This document shows positions 1 to 8,357 of a stretch of DNA of 64,000 nt, piece after piece. The stretch lies in assembly GCA_016708125.1 (NCBI GenBank), contig JADJGF010000001.1:3060001-3124000 (forward strand), in the 5' to 3' direction. The notes beneath the pieces are model-generated. The model searched no databases. It saw nothing but the letters and a program-made list of their open reading frames with translations, and was not told where the DNA came from. Every line of letters begins with the position of its first letter. Within the stretch, counting starts at the first letter, position 1. A program made the position numbers and the translations under genes. Source of the stretch: Ignavibacteriota bacterium. Its GTDB lineage: Bacteria; Bacteroidota; Ignavibacteria; Ignavibacteriales; Melioribacteraceae.

Positions 1-1173
1 AATACGGATTTATGGAGAATAACTGGACCAGTTGACGGAGCATATTGGGGAATGTGGCCTATGGCAAGCGCTTGGTTTTGCCAGCATCTATTTGAAAAAT
101 ATGAGTATAGCGGTGATGAAAAATATTTGGCAAATATTTATCCAGTTATGAAAGGTGCAGTTGAATTTTATTTAGACTTTTTAATTGAAGAACTAAAAAA
201 TAAATGGTTAGTGGTTTCTCCCTCCAATTCTCCGGAAAATTCTCCATCGATTCATCCTGAATCATCTATATCTTATGGAACAACGATGGATAATCAATTA
301 CTATTTGATCTATTTTCAAAAACTATAAAAGCTGCAAAAATTCTGAAAACTGATAATAGATTTATTGATACGATGAATTCTGTTCTTGCAAAATTACCGC
401 CAATGCAAATTGGTCAGCATTCGCAATTACAAGAGTGGATTGAAGATTGGGATAATCCGGAAGATAAACATCGTCATGTTTCACATTTATATGGTGCATT
501 TCCCTCTAATCAAATTTCCGCATTCAGAACTCCGGAATTATTTGATGCAGCTAGAACATCCTTAATTTATCGAGGTGATCCTTCGACAGGCTGGTCTATG
601 AATTGGAAAATAAATTTGTGGGCAAATTTCTTGGATGGAAATCATGCTTACAAATTAATCAAAGATCAAATAAATTTGGTTGAGAAAGATTCATTCGAAA
701 AAGGCGGAACATATACTAATATGTTTGATGCGCATCCACCGTTTCAGATCGATGGCAATTTTGGATTTACTTCCGGTATTACTGAAATGCTTATGCAAAG
801 CGATGATGGAGCAATTTTCATTTTACCGGCATTACCAAATGTTTGGGAAAATGGAAGCATTTCCGGACTTAGAGCGAGAGGCGGATTTGTTGTTGAAAAA
901 TTAGAATGGAAAGATAGTAAAATTGCAAATCTAATTATTAAATCAACAATAGGTGGAAATTGCAGAATCCGTGTTTATGATGAATTGAATTCAGATAATA
1001 ATTTTTTGAAAATTGCTGAAGGAGAAAACAGTAATTCATTTTACCAAACACCTAAAAATAAAGCTCCGCTAATTTCAGATAAAGCTAAGCTGAATAAATT
1101 AAATATTAGAGAAACATTTTTATATGATATTCAAACTGAAGTTGGGCAGAGTTATGAATTCACAATTAAATAA
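1..1173 (+). CDS. GH95 family glycosidase (alpha-L-fucosidase / alpha-L-galactosidase type), 5' end outside window
   Basis: The reading frame is open from base 1, so the gene starts before the window; about 390 C-terminal residues are visible. Motifs typical of GH95 are seen in order: NTDLWR near base 1, WPMASAWFCQHL, SPSNSPEN, HRHVSHLYG, GWSMNWKINLWA and FQIDGNFG, then the closing LPALPNVW...GLRARGGF block. In characterised GH95 enzymes the Asn pair and the Asp of the IDGNFG region lie in the active site of an (alpha/alpha)6 barrel, and the reaction inverts. Family members remove terminal alpha-1,2-L-fucose or the equivalent L-galactose from xyloglucan and related side chains. Which sugar is cut cannot be told from this fragment. 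It is 12 bp from the next gene and likely in the same operon. Family is sure; substrate is not. Confidence 0.9.
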   Translation, partial: NTDLWRITGPVDGAYWGMWPMASAWFCQHLFEKYEYSGDEKYLANIYPVMKGAVEFYLDFLIEELKNKWLVVSPSNSPENSPSIHPESSISYGTTMDNQLLFDLFSKTIKAAKILKTDNRFIDTMNSVLAKLPPMQIGQHSQLQEWIEDWDNPEDKHRHVSHLYGAFPSNQISAFRTPELFDAARTSLIYRGDPSTGWSMNWKINLWANFLDGNHAYKLIKDQINLVEKDSFEKGGTYTNMFDAHPPFQIDGNFGFTSGITEMLMQSDDGAIFILPALPNVWENGSISGLRARGGFVVEKLEWKDSKIANLIIKSTIGGNCRIRVYDELNSDNNFLKIAEGENSNSFYQTPKNKAPLISDKAKLNKLNIRETFLYDIQTEVGQSYEFTIK

Positions 1174-1185
1174 ATATAAATTTTT

Positions 1186-2619
1186 ATGAAATTTCTAAGC
1201 AAATATTTTATTGTGTTTCTCTTTTTAATAGTAACAAACCTATTATTTGCACAAAGTATTCAAAAGCACAGAGTGATAATACTTACTGATATTGAAGCTG
1301 ATCCGGATGATACACAATCTTTAGTACGATTATTATTATATTCAAATGAAATTGATATAAAAGGAATAATTGCAACAACTTCTTGTTGGATGAAAACTAA
1401 AATCAATCCGGAATCAATAAAAAAAATTGTTCAAGCTTATGAAAAAGTTCAACCAAATTTATTAATACATAATCCAAATTTTCCCAAAGCAGAAAATTTA
1501 TTTTCAATAATTAAAAAAGGACTTCCGGAATATGGGATGTTGGGTGTTGGGGAAAACAAAGATTCAGAAGGTTCTGATTGGATAATTAATGAACTTGAAA
1601 GAAATGATGATCGCCCTTTATGGATTTCAGTTTGGGGCGGTTCAAATACACTTGCACAATCCTTATTTAAAATAAAAAATACAAAATCAGAAAAAGAACA
1701 GAAAAAATTAATTGCTAAACTTCGTGTTTATACAATTTCTGATCAAGATGATAGTGGCATTTGGATTAGAAATAATTTTTCGGATTTATTTTATATTGTT
1801 AGCCCTGGTGATGATTATGGCAGTGCAACTTGGAGTGCAATTAATACTTATGTAAAAAATATTGATAATACTTCAATTAGTAATTCATGGCTTTCGAAAA
1901 ATATACAGCAATCTCATGGTCCACTTGGAGCAGTTTATCCGGATGTTGCTTGGGGAATGGAGGGAGATACTCCATCATTTTTATCTTTAATACCAAATGG
2001 CTTAAACAATCCAGAACATCCAGAATGGGGCGGTTGGGGTGGAAGATACGAGTTTTATAAACCTGATTTTTCTACTCAGAAAAAAGGCGGTTCGGGAGTT
2101 CCTTTTGAACCTGAAACAAGAATAATATGGACGAACGCTGTGGATAATTTTACACCATATATTTCAAATGAATTTGGCAGAACTGTAAAATTAGATTCAG
2201 TTTCTTTCAATGATAACAAAGTTACAATGTGGCGTTGGAGAGATGATTTTCAAAATGATTTTGCTGCAAGAATGGATTGGTGTAAAAAATCATTCCAAGA
2301 AGCCAATCATCCACCTGTTATTGTTTTAGATAATGCTGAAGAAATTACAGTTAAATCCGGACAAGGTTTTGGAATGGATGCATTTAATACAAGCGATCCG
2401 GATGGAGATAATTTCAGTTTCTTATGGTTCAATTATCCAGAAGCTGGAACGTATAAAACATTAATTAAAATAGAAGGATCTGAAAATTCTCATGGAGCTT
2501 ATGTCATTGCTCCAAAGGTTGAAAAAGAAGAAACCGCACATTTTATTCTTAAAGTTACGGATAAGGGTGAGCCAAATTTGTGCAGTTATAAAAGAATAAT
2601 TGTAAAAATATTACCATAA
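1186..2619 (+). CDS. Secreted Sde182/DUF1593 protein, nucleoside hydrolase-like
   Basis: The 477-residue product has a Sec signal peptide (hydrophobic segment ending LLFAQ at about residue 23). Next comes a nucleoside-hydrolase-like fold with the Asp-rich start ILTDIEADPDDTQSLVR (about 32-50), which resembles the metal-binding DxDxxxDD motif of ribose hydrolases, and a C-terminal beta-sandwich from about 380. This is the architecture of the Saccharophagus Sde0182-type protein (formerly DUF1593), a family found often in plant polysaccharide loci and sometimes described as cellulose-binding. Its reaction is not established. It sits 12 bp after GH95 and 47 bp before an esterase gene. The conserved Asp cluster argues for a working hydrolase on a glycosyl substrate, which is inference. 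Confidence 0.8.
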   Translation: MKFLSKYFIVFLFLIVTNLLFAQSIQKHRVIILTDIEADPDDTQSLVRLLLYSNEIDIKGIIATTSCWMKTKINPESIKKIVQAYEKVQPNLLIHNPNFPKAENLFSIIKKGLPEYGMLGVGENKDSEGSDWIINELERNDDRPLWISVWGGSNTLAQSLFKIKNTKSEKEQKKLIAKLRVYTISDQDDSGIWIRNNFSDLFYIVSPGDDYGSATWSAINTYVKNIDNTSISNSWLSKNIQQSHGPLGAVYPDVAWGMEGDTPSFLSLIPNGLNNPEHPEWGGWGGRYEFYKPDFSTQKKGGSGVPFEPETRIIWTNAVDNFTPYISNEFGRTVKLDSVSFNDNKVTMWRWRDDFQNDFAARMDWCKKSFQEANHPPVIVLDNAEEITVKSGQGFGMDAFNTSDPDGDNFSFLWFNYPEAGTYKTLIKIEGSENSHGAYVIAPKVEKEETAHFILKVTDKGEPNLCSYKRIIVKILP

Positions 2620-2666
2620 AATTTTGAAATAATTAAGTCAATGAAAAAAATAATCTTAGTGGGAAA

Positions 2667-3788
2667 ATGAAAAAAATATTTTCAAAATTAATAATAATTA
2701 TTTGTATTGCAACTTTCTCAAATCAAATAGTTGCTCAGAATTTTAGAAGACAGCCGGTTGATTCACCAGTTTTCAATAATGATAAATCTGTTACTTTTAA
2801 GATTATGGCTAAGAATGCTAAAATTGTTGAATTAAGTGCGCAATTTCTTAAATCAAATCAAAAATTGGAAAAGGATAGCTCCGGAATTTGGTCTATTACA
2901 TTAGGGCCAATTGAGCCGGATATTTATCCATATAATTTTATTGTTGATGGAATTTCAATTGCTGATCCGAACAATTTAAATATTTTCCCGAATGAGAGAT
3001 TTAAAAGCAGTTTGGTAGATATTCCCGGAGAGCAAACCGATCTTTATTCTACTCAAAATGTACCACATGGAAAAGTAACTTATTGCTATTACTACTCGGA
3101 AACATTAAAAGTAACACGACCGCTTTTAATTTATACTCCCCCGGGTTATGAAAAAAGCAATAATAATTATCCCGTATTTTATTTAGTTAGTGGAACAACA
3201 GATACGGAAGAAACTTGGTTTAAAGTTGGAAGAACAAATTATGTTCTTGATAATTTAATTGCGCAAAACAAAGCAGTTCCTATGATTGTTGTTATGCCAT
3301 ATGGAAATATGTTATGCGGCACTCCGGATCCGAATACTATTCAAGCCGCAGATATGTATAAATTATTTAGTGATGATTTAACCACAAATATAATTCCTTA
3401 CGTTGAAGAGAATTATAGAGTTATTGCTGATAGAGAACATCGTGCAATTGCCGGATTTTCAAGAGGTGGCGGTCAATCATTATTTGCAGGATTTATGAAC
3501 TTTGATAAATTTGCTTGGATCTGTTCATACAGTGCATTTTTAACAGGAGAAGTTTTCGATAAGTATTTTGAAAATATTTATTCAAATCCGGAATTGACAA
3601 ATAAAAATTTAAAACTTTTATGGCTTGGCGTTGGCAGCGATGATTTTCTTTATAAACAAGCAACAACATTTATGGAAATTATGAAAGAAAAAAATATCGA
3701 ACATAAAACATTGATTACCGGCGGAGGTCATACGTGGATGAACTCCAGACATTATCTAACAGAAACATTACAATTATTCTTTAAATAA
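2667..3788 (+). CDS. Secreted CE1 esterase with N-terminal E-set/CBM48-like domain (feruloyl/acetyl esterase type)
   Basis: The protein has a signal peptide ending near IVAQ (residue 24), an immunoglobulin-like E-set domain of the CBM48 type (about 30-115, FIVDGISIADPNN near its end), then an alpha/beta hydrolase of the esterase D/CE1 family. The nucleophile elbow GFSRGG puts Ser at residue 265. VGSDDFL supplies the probable acid and GGGHTW the catalytic His. CE1 enzymes of this layout remove ferulate or acetate from arabinoxylan. A nine-codon open frame (2641-2670) stops across the ATG of this gene, so translation may be coupled. It is most like the gene at 7187. Acyl specificity is not decidable from sequence alone. 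Confidence 0.87.
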   Translation: MKKIFSKLIIIICIATFSNQIVAQNFRRQPVDSPVFNNDKSVTFKIMAKNAKIVELSAQFLKSNQKLEKDSSGIWSITLGPIEPDIYPYNFIVDGISIADPNNLNIFPNERFKSSLVDIPGEQTDLYSTQNVPHGKVTYCYYYSETLKVTRPLLIYTPPGYEKSNNNYPVFYLVSGTTDTEETWFKVGRTNYVLDNLIAQNKAVPMIVVMPYGNMLCGTPDPNTIQAADMYKLFSDDLTTNIIPYVEENYRVIADREHRAIAGFSRGGGQSLFAGFMNFDKFAWICSYSAFLTGEVFDKYFENIYSNPELTNKNLKLLWLGVGSDDFLYKQATTFMEIMKEKNIEHKTLITGGGHTWMNSRHYLTETLQLFFK

Positions 3789-3829
3789 AATTAACAATCA
3801 GAAAGTTTTGTATATTTTACTATTAAAAA

Positions 3830-3843
3830 TTGAATCGGTTTAA
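3830..3843. promoter_or_regulatory. Candidate LacI-family operator
   Basis: TTGAATCGGTTTAA is a near-perfect dyad around a central CG, the usual form of a LacI/GalR-family operator. A second, shifted half-site (TTTTAAACGAT) follows about 10 bp downstream. The same sequence with two Y/R swaps is found upstream of the lacI-type gene (44147-44160). It lies about 100 bp before the ATG at 3942, in the only roomy gap (153 bp) of this part of the esterase block. Confidence 0.5.
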
Positions 3844-3941
3844 TAATGTTTTAAACGATAAATAATGAATTAAAAGTATTGTAAATAATAAACAAAGAAA
3901 TCAATTTAAAAAGTAAAAGTTGAATTTAAAAAGGAGAGAAA

Positions 3942-5087
3942 ATGAAACAATCAATTAAAATATTGATTTTTGTTTTGCTATTAAGCAGAGCAAATTTTGC
4001 GCAATCAGAGCAAGAAAAAATTATTGAAGATTTTAAAACGGTTTCAAATCAACCGGGCAAAGAGTTTCCAAAAGTTAATTCAGAAAGAAGAGTTAGAACA
4101 AGTATTTCCGCACCGGATGCGCACAAAGTTCAATTGGATATTAGTGCAGTAAAATATGATTTAAACAAAGATACAGCTGGTGTATGGACTGGTGAATCTG
4201 CACCGCAAGATGAAGGTTTTCATTATTATCAACTTTGGATTGATGGTGCAGCAGTGCCGGATCCAAACAGTTTATATTATTTTGGTGCAATGCGTTGGGG
4301 AAGCGGAGTAGATGTTCCCGCGCACGATCAAGAATTTTATGAATTAAAAGATGTTCCTCACGGTCAGATAAGAGAAATTTATTTTCCTTCAAAAAGTACA
4401 AACACTTCTCGCAGAGCATTTGTTTATACTCCTCCGGATTATGAAAAAAATGTAAATAAAAAATATCCGGTGCTTTATCTTCAACATGGATATGGAGAAA
4501 ACGAATATGGCTGGCCTAACCAAGGCAAAACAAATTTTATTATGGATAATCTTATAGCTTCCGGAAAAGCAAATCCATTTATAATTGTAATGACTTACGG
4601 AATGACAAATGATGTAAAAATGGGCGGACTGAGAAATTTTGATATTACACCTTTTCAAACAGTTTTAGTGGATGAACTTATTCCATACATTGATTCAAAT
4701 TTTAGAACTCTAACAGATCAACCAAATAGGGCTATGGCTGGTCTTTCAATGGGTGGTTTTGAAACAAAACTTGTTACCCTAAAAAAACTGGATACATTTT
4801 CTCAAATTGGTCTTTTTAGCGGCGGAAGTATAAATCTGGAAGATGTTAATAATACTCCTGGTTTTAAAGAAAAAGTAAAACTTGTATTTGTTGGTACTGG
4901 AGGCAGAGAACTTGAAAACTTTAGAAATGGCGGAAGAGGTTTTGGCGGAGATCCGGAAAAAAATACGGAAGAAATATCTAAGGAAGGAATAAATGCTCAT
5001 TTTTATGTTTCGCCTGAAACTGCCCACGAATGGCAGACATGGAGACGTTGTTTAAATGAATTTGCACAGTTAGTATTTAATAAATAA
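3942..5087 (+). CDS. Secreted CE1 esterase with N-terminal E-set/CBM48-like domain
   Basis: This 381-residue protein has a signal peptide ending ANFAQ (about 21), an E-set/CBM48-like domain (about 45-130) and a CE1 alpha/beta hydrolase domain. The nucleophile is Ser269 in GLSMGG and the likely catalytic His is in TAHEWQTWRR near the C-terminus. An unusually strong ribosome site, AAGGAGAG, precedes the ATG. With 153 bp of upstream space and a LacI-like dyad, it probably starts a transcription unit. The following gene (5098) is a close paralogue, so the pair looks like a tandem duplication. Such enzymes act as feruloyl or acetyl esterases on arabinoxylan. Confidence 0.88.
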   Translation: MKQSIKILIFVLLLSRANFAQSEQEKIIEDFKTVSNQPGKEFPKVNSERRVRTSISAPDAHKVQLDISAVKYDLNKDTAGVWTGESAPQDEGFHYYQLWIDGAAVPDPNSLYYFGAMRWGSGVDVPAHDQEFYELKDVPHGQIREIYFPSKSTNTSRRAFVYTPPDYEKNVNKKYPVLYLQHGYGENEYGWPNQGKTNFIMDNLIASGKANPFIIVMTYGMTNDVKMGGLRNFDITPFQTVLVDELIPYIDSNFRTLTDQPNRAMAGLSMGGFETKLVTLKKLDTFSQIGLFSGGSINLEDVNNTPGFKEKVKLVFVGTGGRELENFRNGGRGFGGDPEKNTEEISKEGINAHFYVSPETAHEWQTWRRCLNEFAQLVFNK

Positions 5088-5097
5088 GGATTTTTTT

Positions 5098-6255
5098 ATG
5101 AAAAAATTTGAATTAAAGTTAATTCTTATTCTGATAATTTTATCAATCAACATAAACTTTGCACAAACTATTGTTGAAGATTTTAAACCATCGTCAACAG
5201 TTCAGCCGGGAAAAGAATTTCCTCAAGTAAATTCTGAAGGCAGAGTTCGAGTTTCAATTTCAGCTCCGGAATCAAAACGAGTTCAGCTTGATATTAGTGC
5301 TGTGAAATATGATCTTAAAAAAAATACAGACGGCATTTGGATTGGAGAATCTGATCCGCAAGATGAAGGATTTCATTATTATCAAATTTGGGTTGATGGT
5401 GCTGCAGTTCCCGATCCCGGAAGTTTATACTTTTATGGTGCTGGTCGTTGGGGAAGCGGAATTGAAATTCCTGCTAATGATAAAGATTTCTATGAATTAA
5501 AAAATGTTCCGCATGGAAATGTTTGTGAACAGTATTACTTTTCTAAAATTACAAAAAAATGGCGCAGATGTTTTGTTTATACTCCACCGGAATATAATGA
5601 AAATACATTTAATAGGTTTCCTGTTTTGTATTTGCAGCACGGAAGTTTTGAAGATGAAACCGGCTGGAGAAATCAAGGTTTTGCAAATCTGATTTTGGAT
5701 AATTTAATTGCAGAAAATAAAGCAATACCAATGATTATTGTTATGGATAATGGTTATGCGTTTGAAGAATCTCAAAACTCTGATAAAAAAACTCCACCCA
5801 AATTTGTGTTTGAAGAAGTTTTAATTCAAGAAATAATTCCAATGATTGATGCAACTTACAGAACAATTGCAGATCGAGAACATAGATCAATGGCTGGTCT
5901 CTCAATGGGAGCAAATCAAACAATAAGAATCACAATGAATAATCTTGAAAAATTTTCTTGCATCGGCGGATTCAGCGGAACATCAAATTATCCAAGCAGT
6001 GATAAAATTGATAGACAAACATTTATGAATGGGATCTTCAAAGACGGAAATTTGCTGAATGAAAAAATTAAATTATTCTGGTTAGGAATAGGAACAAAAG
6101 AACCAAATCCGTTTCCGGGTTCTGTTGGAGCATTTCGAGCAATGTTAGATGAAGCCGGAGTAAAACATGTTTATTATGAATCGCCTAAAACAGCGCACGA
6201 ATGGCTTACTTGGCGTAGAAGTTTATATCAATTTGCACAATTGTTATTTAAATAG
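5098..6255 (+). CDS. Secreted CE1 esterase, tandem paralogue of the preceding gene
   Basis: The 385-residue product has a signal peptide ending INFAQ, an E-set/CBM48-like domain sharing VQLDISAVKYDL and DEGFHYYQ with its neighbour, and a CE1 hydrolase domain. Ser269 sits in GLSMGA, keeping the GxSxG elbow, and the His is in TAHEWLTWRR. It is only 10 bp after the previous stop and surely co-transcribed. The loop after the nucleophile and the region around residues 220-235 differ most from the paralogue, which would fit a change of acyl or sugar specificity. That is inference. Confidence 0.88.
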   Translation: MKKFELKLILILIILSININFAQTIVEDFKPSSTVQPGKEFPQVNSEGRVRVSISAPESKRVQLDISAVKYDLKKNTDGIWIGESDPQDEGFHYYQIWVDGAAVPDPGSLYFYGAGRWGSGIEIPANDKDFYELKNVPHGNVCEQYYFSKITKKWRRCFVYTPPEYNENTFNRFPVLYLQHGSFEDETGWRNQGFANLILDNLIAENKAIPMIIVMDNGYAFEESQNSDKKTPPKFVFEEVLIQEIIPMIDATYRTIADREHRSMAGLSMGANQTIRITMNNLEKFSCIGGFSGTSNYPSSDKIDRQTFMNGIFKDGNLLNEKIKLFWLGIGTKEPNPFPGSVGAFRAMLDEAGVKHVYYESPKTAHEWLTWRRSLYQFAQLLFK

Positions 6256-6279
6256 AATAAATCATGTAGGATGAAAGAA

Positions 6280-7167
6280 ATGAAATTAGTTAAAAATATT
6301 TTACTGATATTTTTTGTAATAACTTCTTTAACACAAGCCCAAGAAATAATTGATTTGTATTCCGGAGAAATTCCTAATTCGAAAAAATCAAACATTAAGG
6401 AAGAATTTAAAAATGGAATGTTCTCAAAAGTAACAATTCCTAAATTAGAAATATTTCTTGCCGAAAAAGATAAAAATAACGGATTGGCTGTTATTATTTG
6501 TCCCGGCGGAGGTTATGGCGTTGTTGTTTATGAAATGGAAGGAATTAAAACTGCAAAAGAATTTACTAAAAATGGAGTTAATGCATTTTTGTTAAAATAT
6601 CGTCTTCCGAATGATTCAATAATGATTGATAAAAAAAATGGTACTCTTCAAGATGCACTTCAAGCAATAAAATTAGTGAGAGAAAATTCTGAGAAATGGG
6701 GAATAGAAAAATCTAAAATTGGCATTATGGGATTTTCTGCTGGCGGACATTTAGCATCTACAGCTGCAACTCATTTTGATATGCAAATTATTGAAAATAA
6801 TTCAAACATAAATTTACGACCCGATTTTCAAATATTAATTTATCCGGTAATTAGTATGCAAGAAGGATTAACTCATTTGGGATCTAGAGAAAATCTTTTA
6901 GGAAAAAATCCAACAAAAGAATTAATTGATTTTTATTCAAATGAATTGCAAGTAAATGAAAACATACCGCCAGCTTATGTTACTCATACCGGAGATGATA
7001 AAGTTGTTGATGTAGAAAATAGTTTGGAATATTATAAAGCATTGAAGACTAATAATGTTCCGACAGAGATGCATATTTATCCCAAAGGAAATCATGGATT
7101 TGTATTATCTCAGCCAGTTGAAGAATGGATGGAACCAATTTTAAAATGGTTGAAAAAGTTAAACTAA
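6280..7167 (+). CDS. Secreted alpha/beta hydrolase, BD-FAE / acetylxylan esterase-like
   Basis: This is an esterase/lipase of the Aes-BD-FAE group, different from the CE1 neighbours. A signal peptide ends TQAQ. The oxyanion-hole block CPGGGYG is followed by the nucleophile GFSAGGH (Ser153 from this start), HTGDDKVV gives the acid and GNHGF the catalytic His. Families of this type deacetylate xylan or cut feruloyl esters without an accessory module. I chose the second in-frame ATG (6280) because TAGGATGAAAG lies before it and it begins a normal signal peptide; 6271 is the alternative. It sits within a run of four CE1 genes. Confidence 0.82.
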   Translation: MKLVKNILLIFFVITSLTQAQEIIDLYSGEIPNSKKSNIKEEFKNGMFSKVTIPKLEIFLAEKDKNNGLAVIICPGGGYGVVVYEMEGIKTAKEFTKNGVNAFLLKYRLPNDSIMIDKKNGTLQDALQAIKLVRENSEKWGIEKSKIGIMGFSAGGHLASTAATHFDMQIIENNSNINLRPDFQILIYPVISMQEGLTHLGSRENLLGKNPTKELIDFYSNELQVNENIPPAYVTHTGDDKVVDVENSLEYYKALKTNNVPTEMHIYPKGNHGFVLSQPVEEWMEPILKWLKKLN

Positions 7168-7186
7168 ATATTAGATGAAGGAAATT

Positions 7187-8314
7187 ATGAAAACTGAAAA
7201 AAAATTATTTCTGCATATTATTATTCTGACTTTATTATTTACAAATATTTATTTCGCTCAATTTGGAAACCGACCGGTTGTTATTTCTCCACAAGTAAAT
7301 GAAAACTTTACAGTTACATTTAATTTCCTTGCACCCTCTGCAAAAGAAGTAAAACTTAATGCACAATTTGAAAAACAGCCAAAATTAATGGAAAAAGATT
7401 CTGTAGGAATTTGGAGTGTAACGGTTGGTCCGGTAAAACCAGATATGTATCCATACTGTTTTATTGTTGATGGAATAAGTATTGCAGATCCAAATAATTC
7501 AGCAATATTTCCAAATGAAGGATTTCAAAACAGTGTTGTGGAAATTAATGATAAAACACCGCTAATTCATTCTGTGCAAAATGTACCCCATGGAACAGTT
7601 TCTTATCGTTATTATTATTCTGAAGAACTTGGAATTCGTCCAGTAGTAATTTATACTCCTCCGGATTATGAAAAAAATATTGATAAGAATTATCCGGTTC
7701 TATTCTTGCTTCATGGAACAACCGATACCGAAGAAACTTGGACGAAAGTCGGAAGAGCAAATTTCATTTTAGATAATTTAATTGATCAGCAAAAAGCTGA
7801 GCCAATGATTATCGTAATGCCGTATGGAAGGGCTTATCCAGCGATTAGTAAATCTTCCGGAAGTTTAAGAAATTGGGAAAACCTTCAAGAATTTAAAAAA
7901 GATTTTTTAAACAATCTCATGCCATTTGTTAAAGAAAATTATAGAATAAAAGAAGGTAAAGACAATTATGCAATTGCGGGATTTTCCGGCGGCGGCGGCG
8001 AAACTTTATATCTCGGTTTGAATAATCAAGACAAATTTAGCTGGGTTTGCGGATTTGCTCCCGGAATGTTGAAAGAAGAGTTTGATAGAAATAATGCCGG
8101 CGCATTTGCTGATCCAAATCTTACTAATCAACAATTAAAATTATTTTGGATTGGAGTTGGCAGAGAAGATTTTTTATATAAAGTAGTATTAGATTATTTA
8201 AACATTCTTGATGAAAAGAAAATTAATTATGAAAAATTTATTTCGGAAGGCGGACATACTTGGATGAACTGCAAACTTTATCTGAGTGTAATATTACAAA
8301 AGTTATTTAAATAA
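7187..8314 (+). CDS. Secreted CE1 esterase with N-terminal E-set/CBM48-like domain
   Basis: A signal peptide ending IYFAQ leads into an E-set/CBM48-like domain (about 30-115) and a CE1 hydrolase domain. Ser267 lies in GFSGGGG and the likely His in GGHTWMNCK. It pairs with the gene at 2667: both share the FIVDGISIADPNN region and the TDTEETW loop, whereas the genes at 3942 and 5098 form the other pair. Start 7187 is preferred to 7175 because AAGGA is placed 5-6 bp before it; the earlier ATG has no ribosome site. Function is probably removal of acetyl or feruloyl groups from xylan fragments. Confidence 0.86.
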   Translation: MKTEKKLFLHIIILTLLFTNIYFAQFGNRPVVISPQVNENFTVTFNFLAPSAKEVKLNAQFEKQPKLMEKDSVGIWSVTVGPVKPDMYPYCFIVDGISIADPNNSAIFPNEGFQNSVVEINDKTPLIHSVQNVPHGTVSYRYYYSEELGIRPVVIYTPPDYEKNIDKNYPVLFLLHGTTDTEETWTKVGRANFILDNLIDQQKAEPMIIVMPYGRAYPAISKSSGSLRNWENLQEFKKDFLNNLMPFVKENYRIKEGKDNYAIAGFSGGGGETLYLGLNNQDKFSWVCGFAPGMLKEEFDRNNAGAFADPNLTNQQLKLFWIGVGREDFLYKVVLDYLNILDEKKINYEKFISEGGHTWMNCKLYLSVILQKLFK

Positions 8315-8357
8315 TTTTTCTTGATAAAACATTAAAAAATATTTTTATAGGGAAATA

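Noticed and set aside
2641..2670. Nine-codon frame ending over the ATG of the CE1 gene at 2667
   Set aside because: Too short to claim as a gene; it may only help translational coupling.
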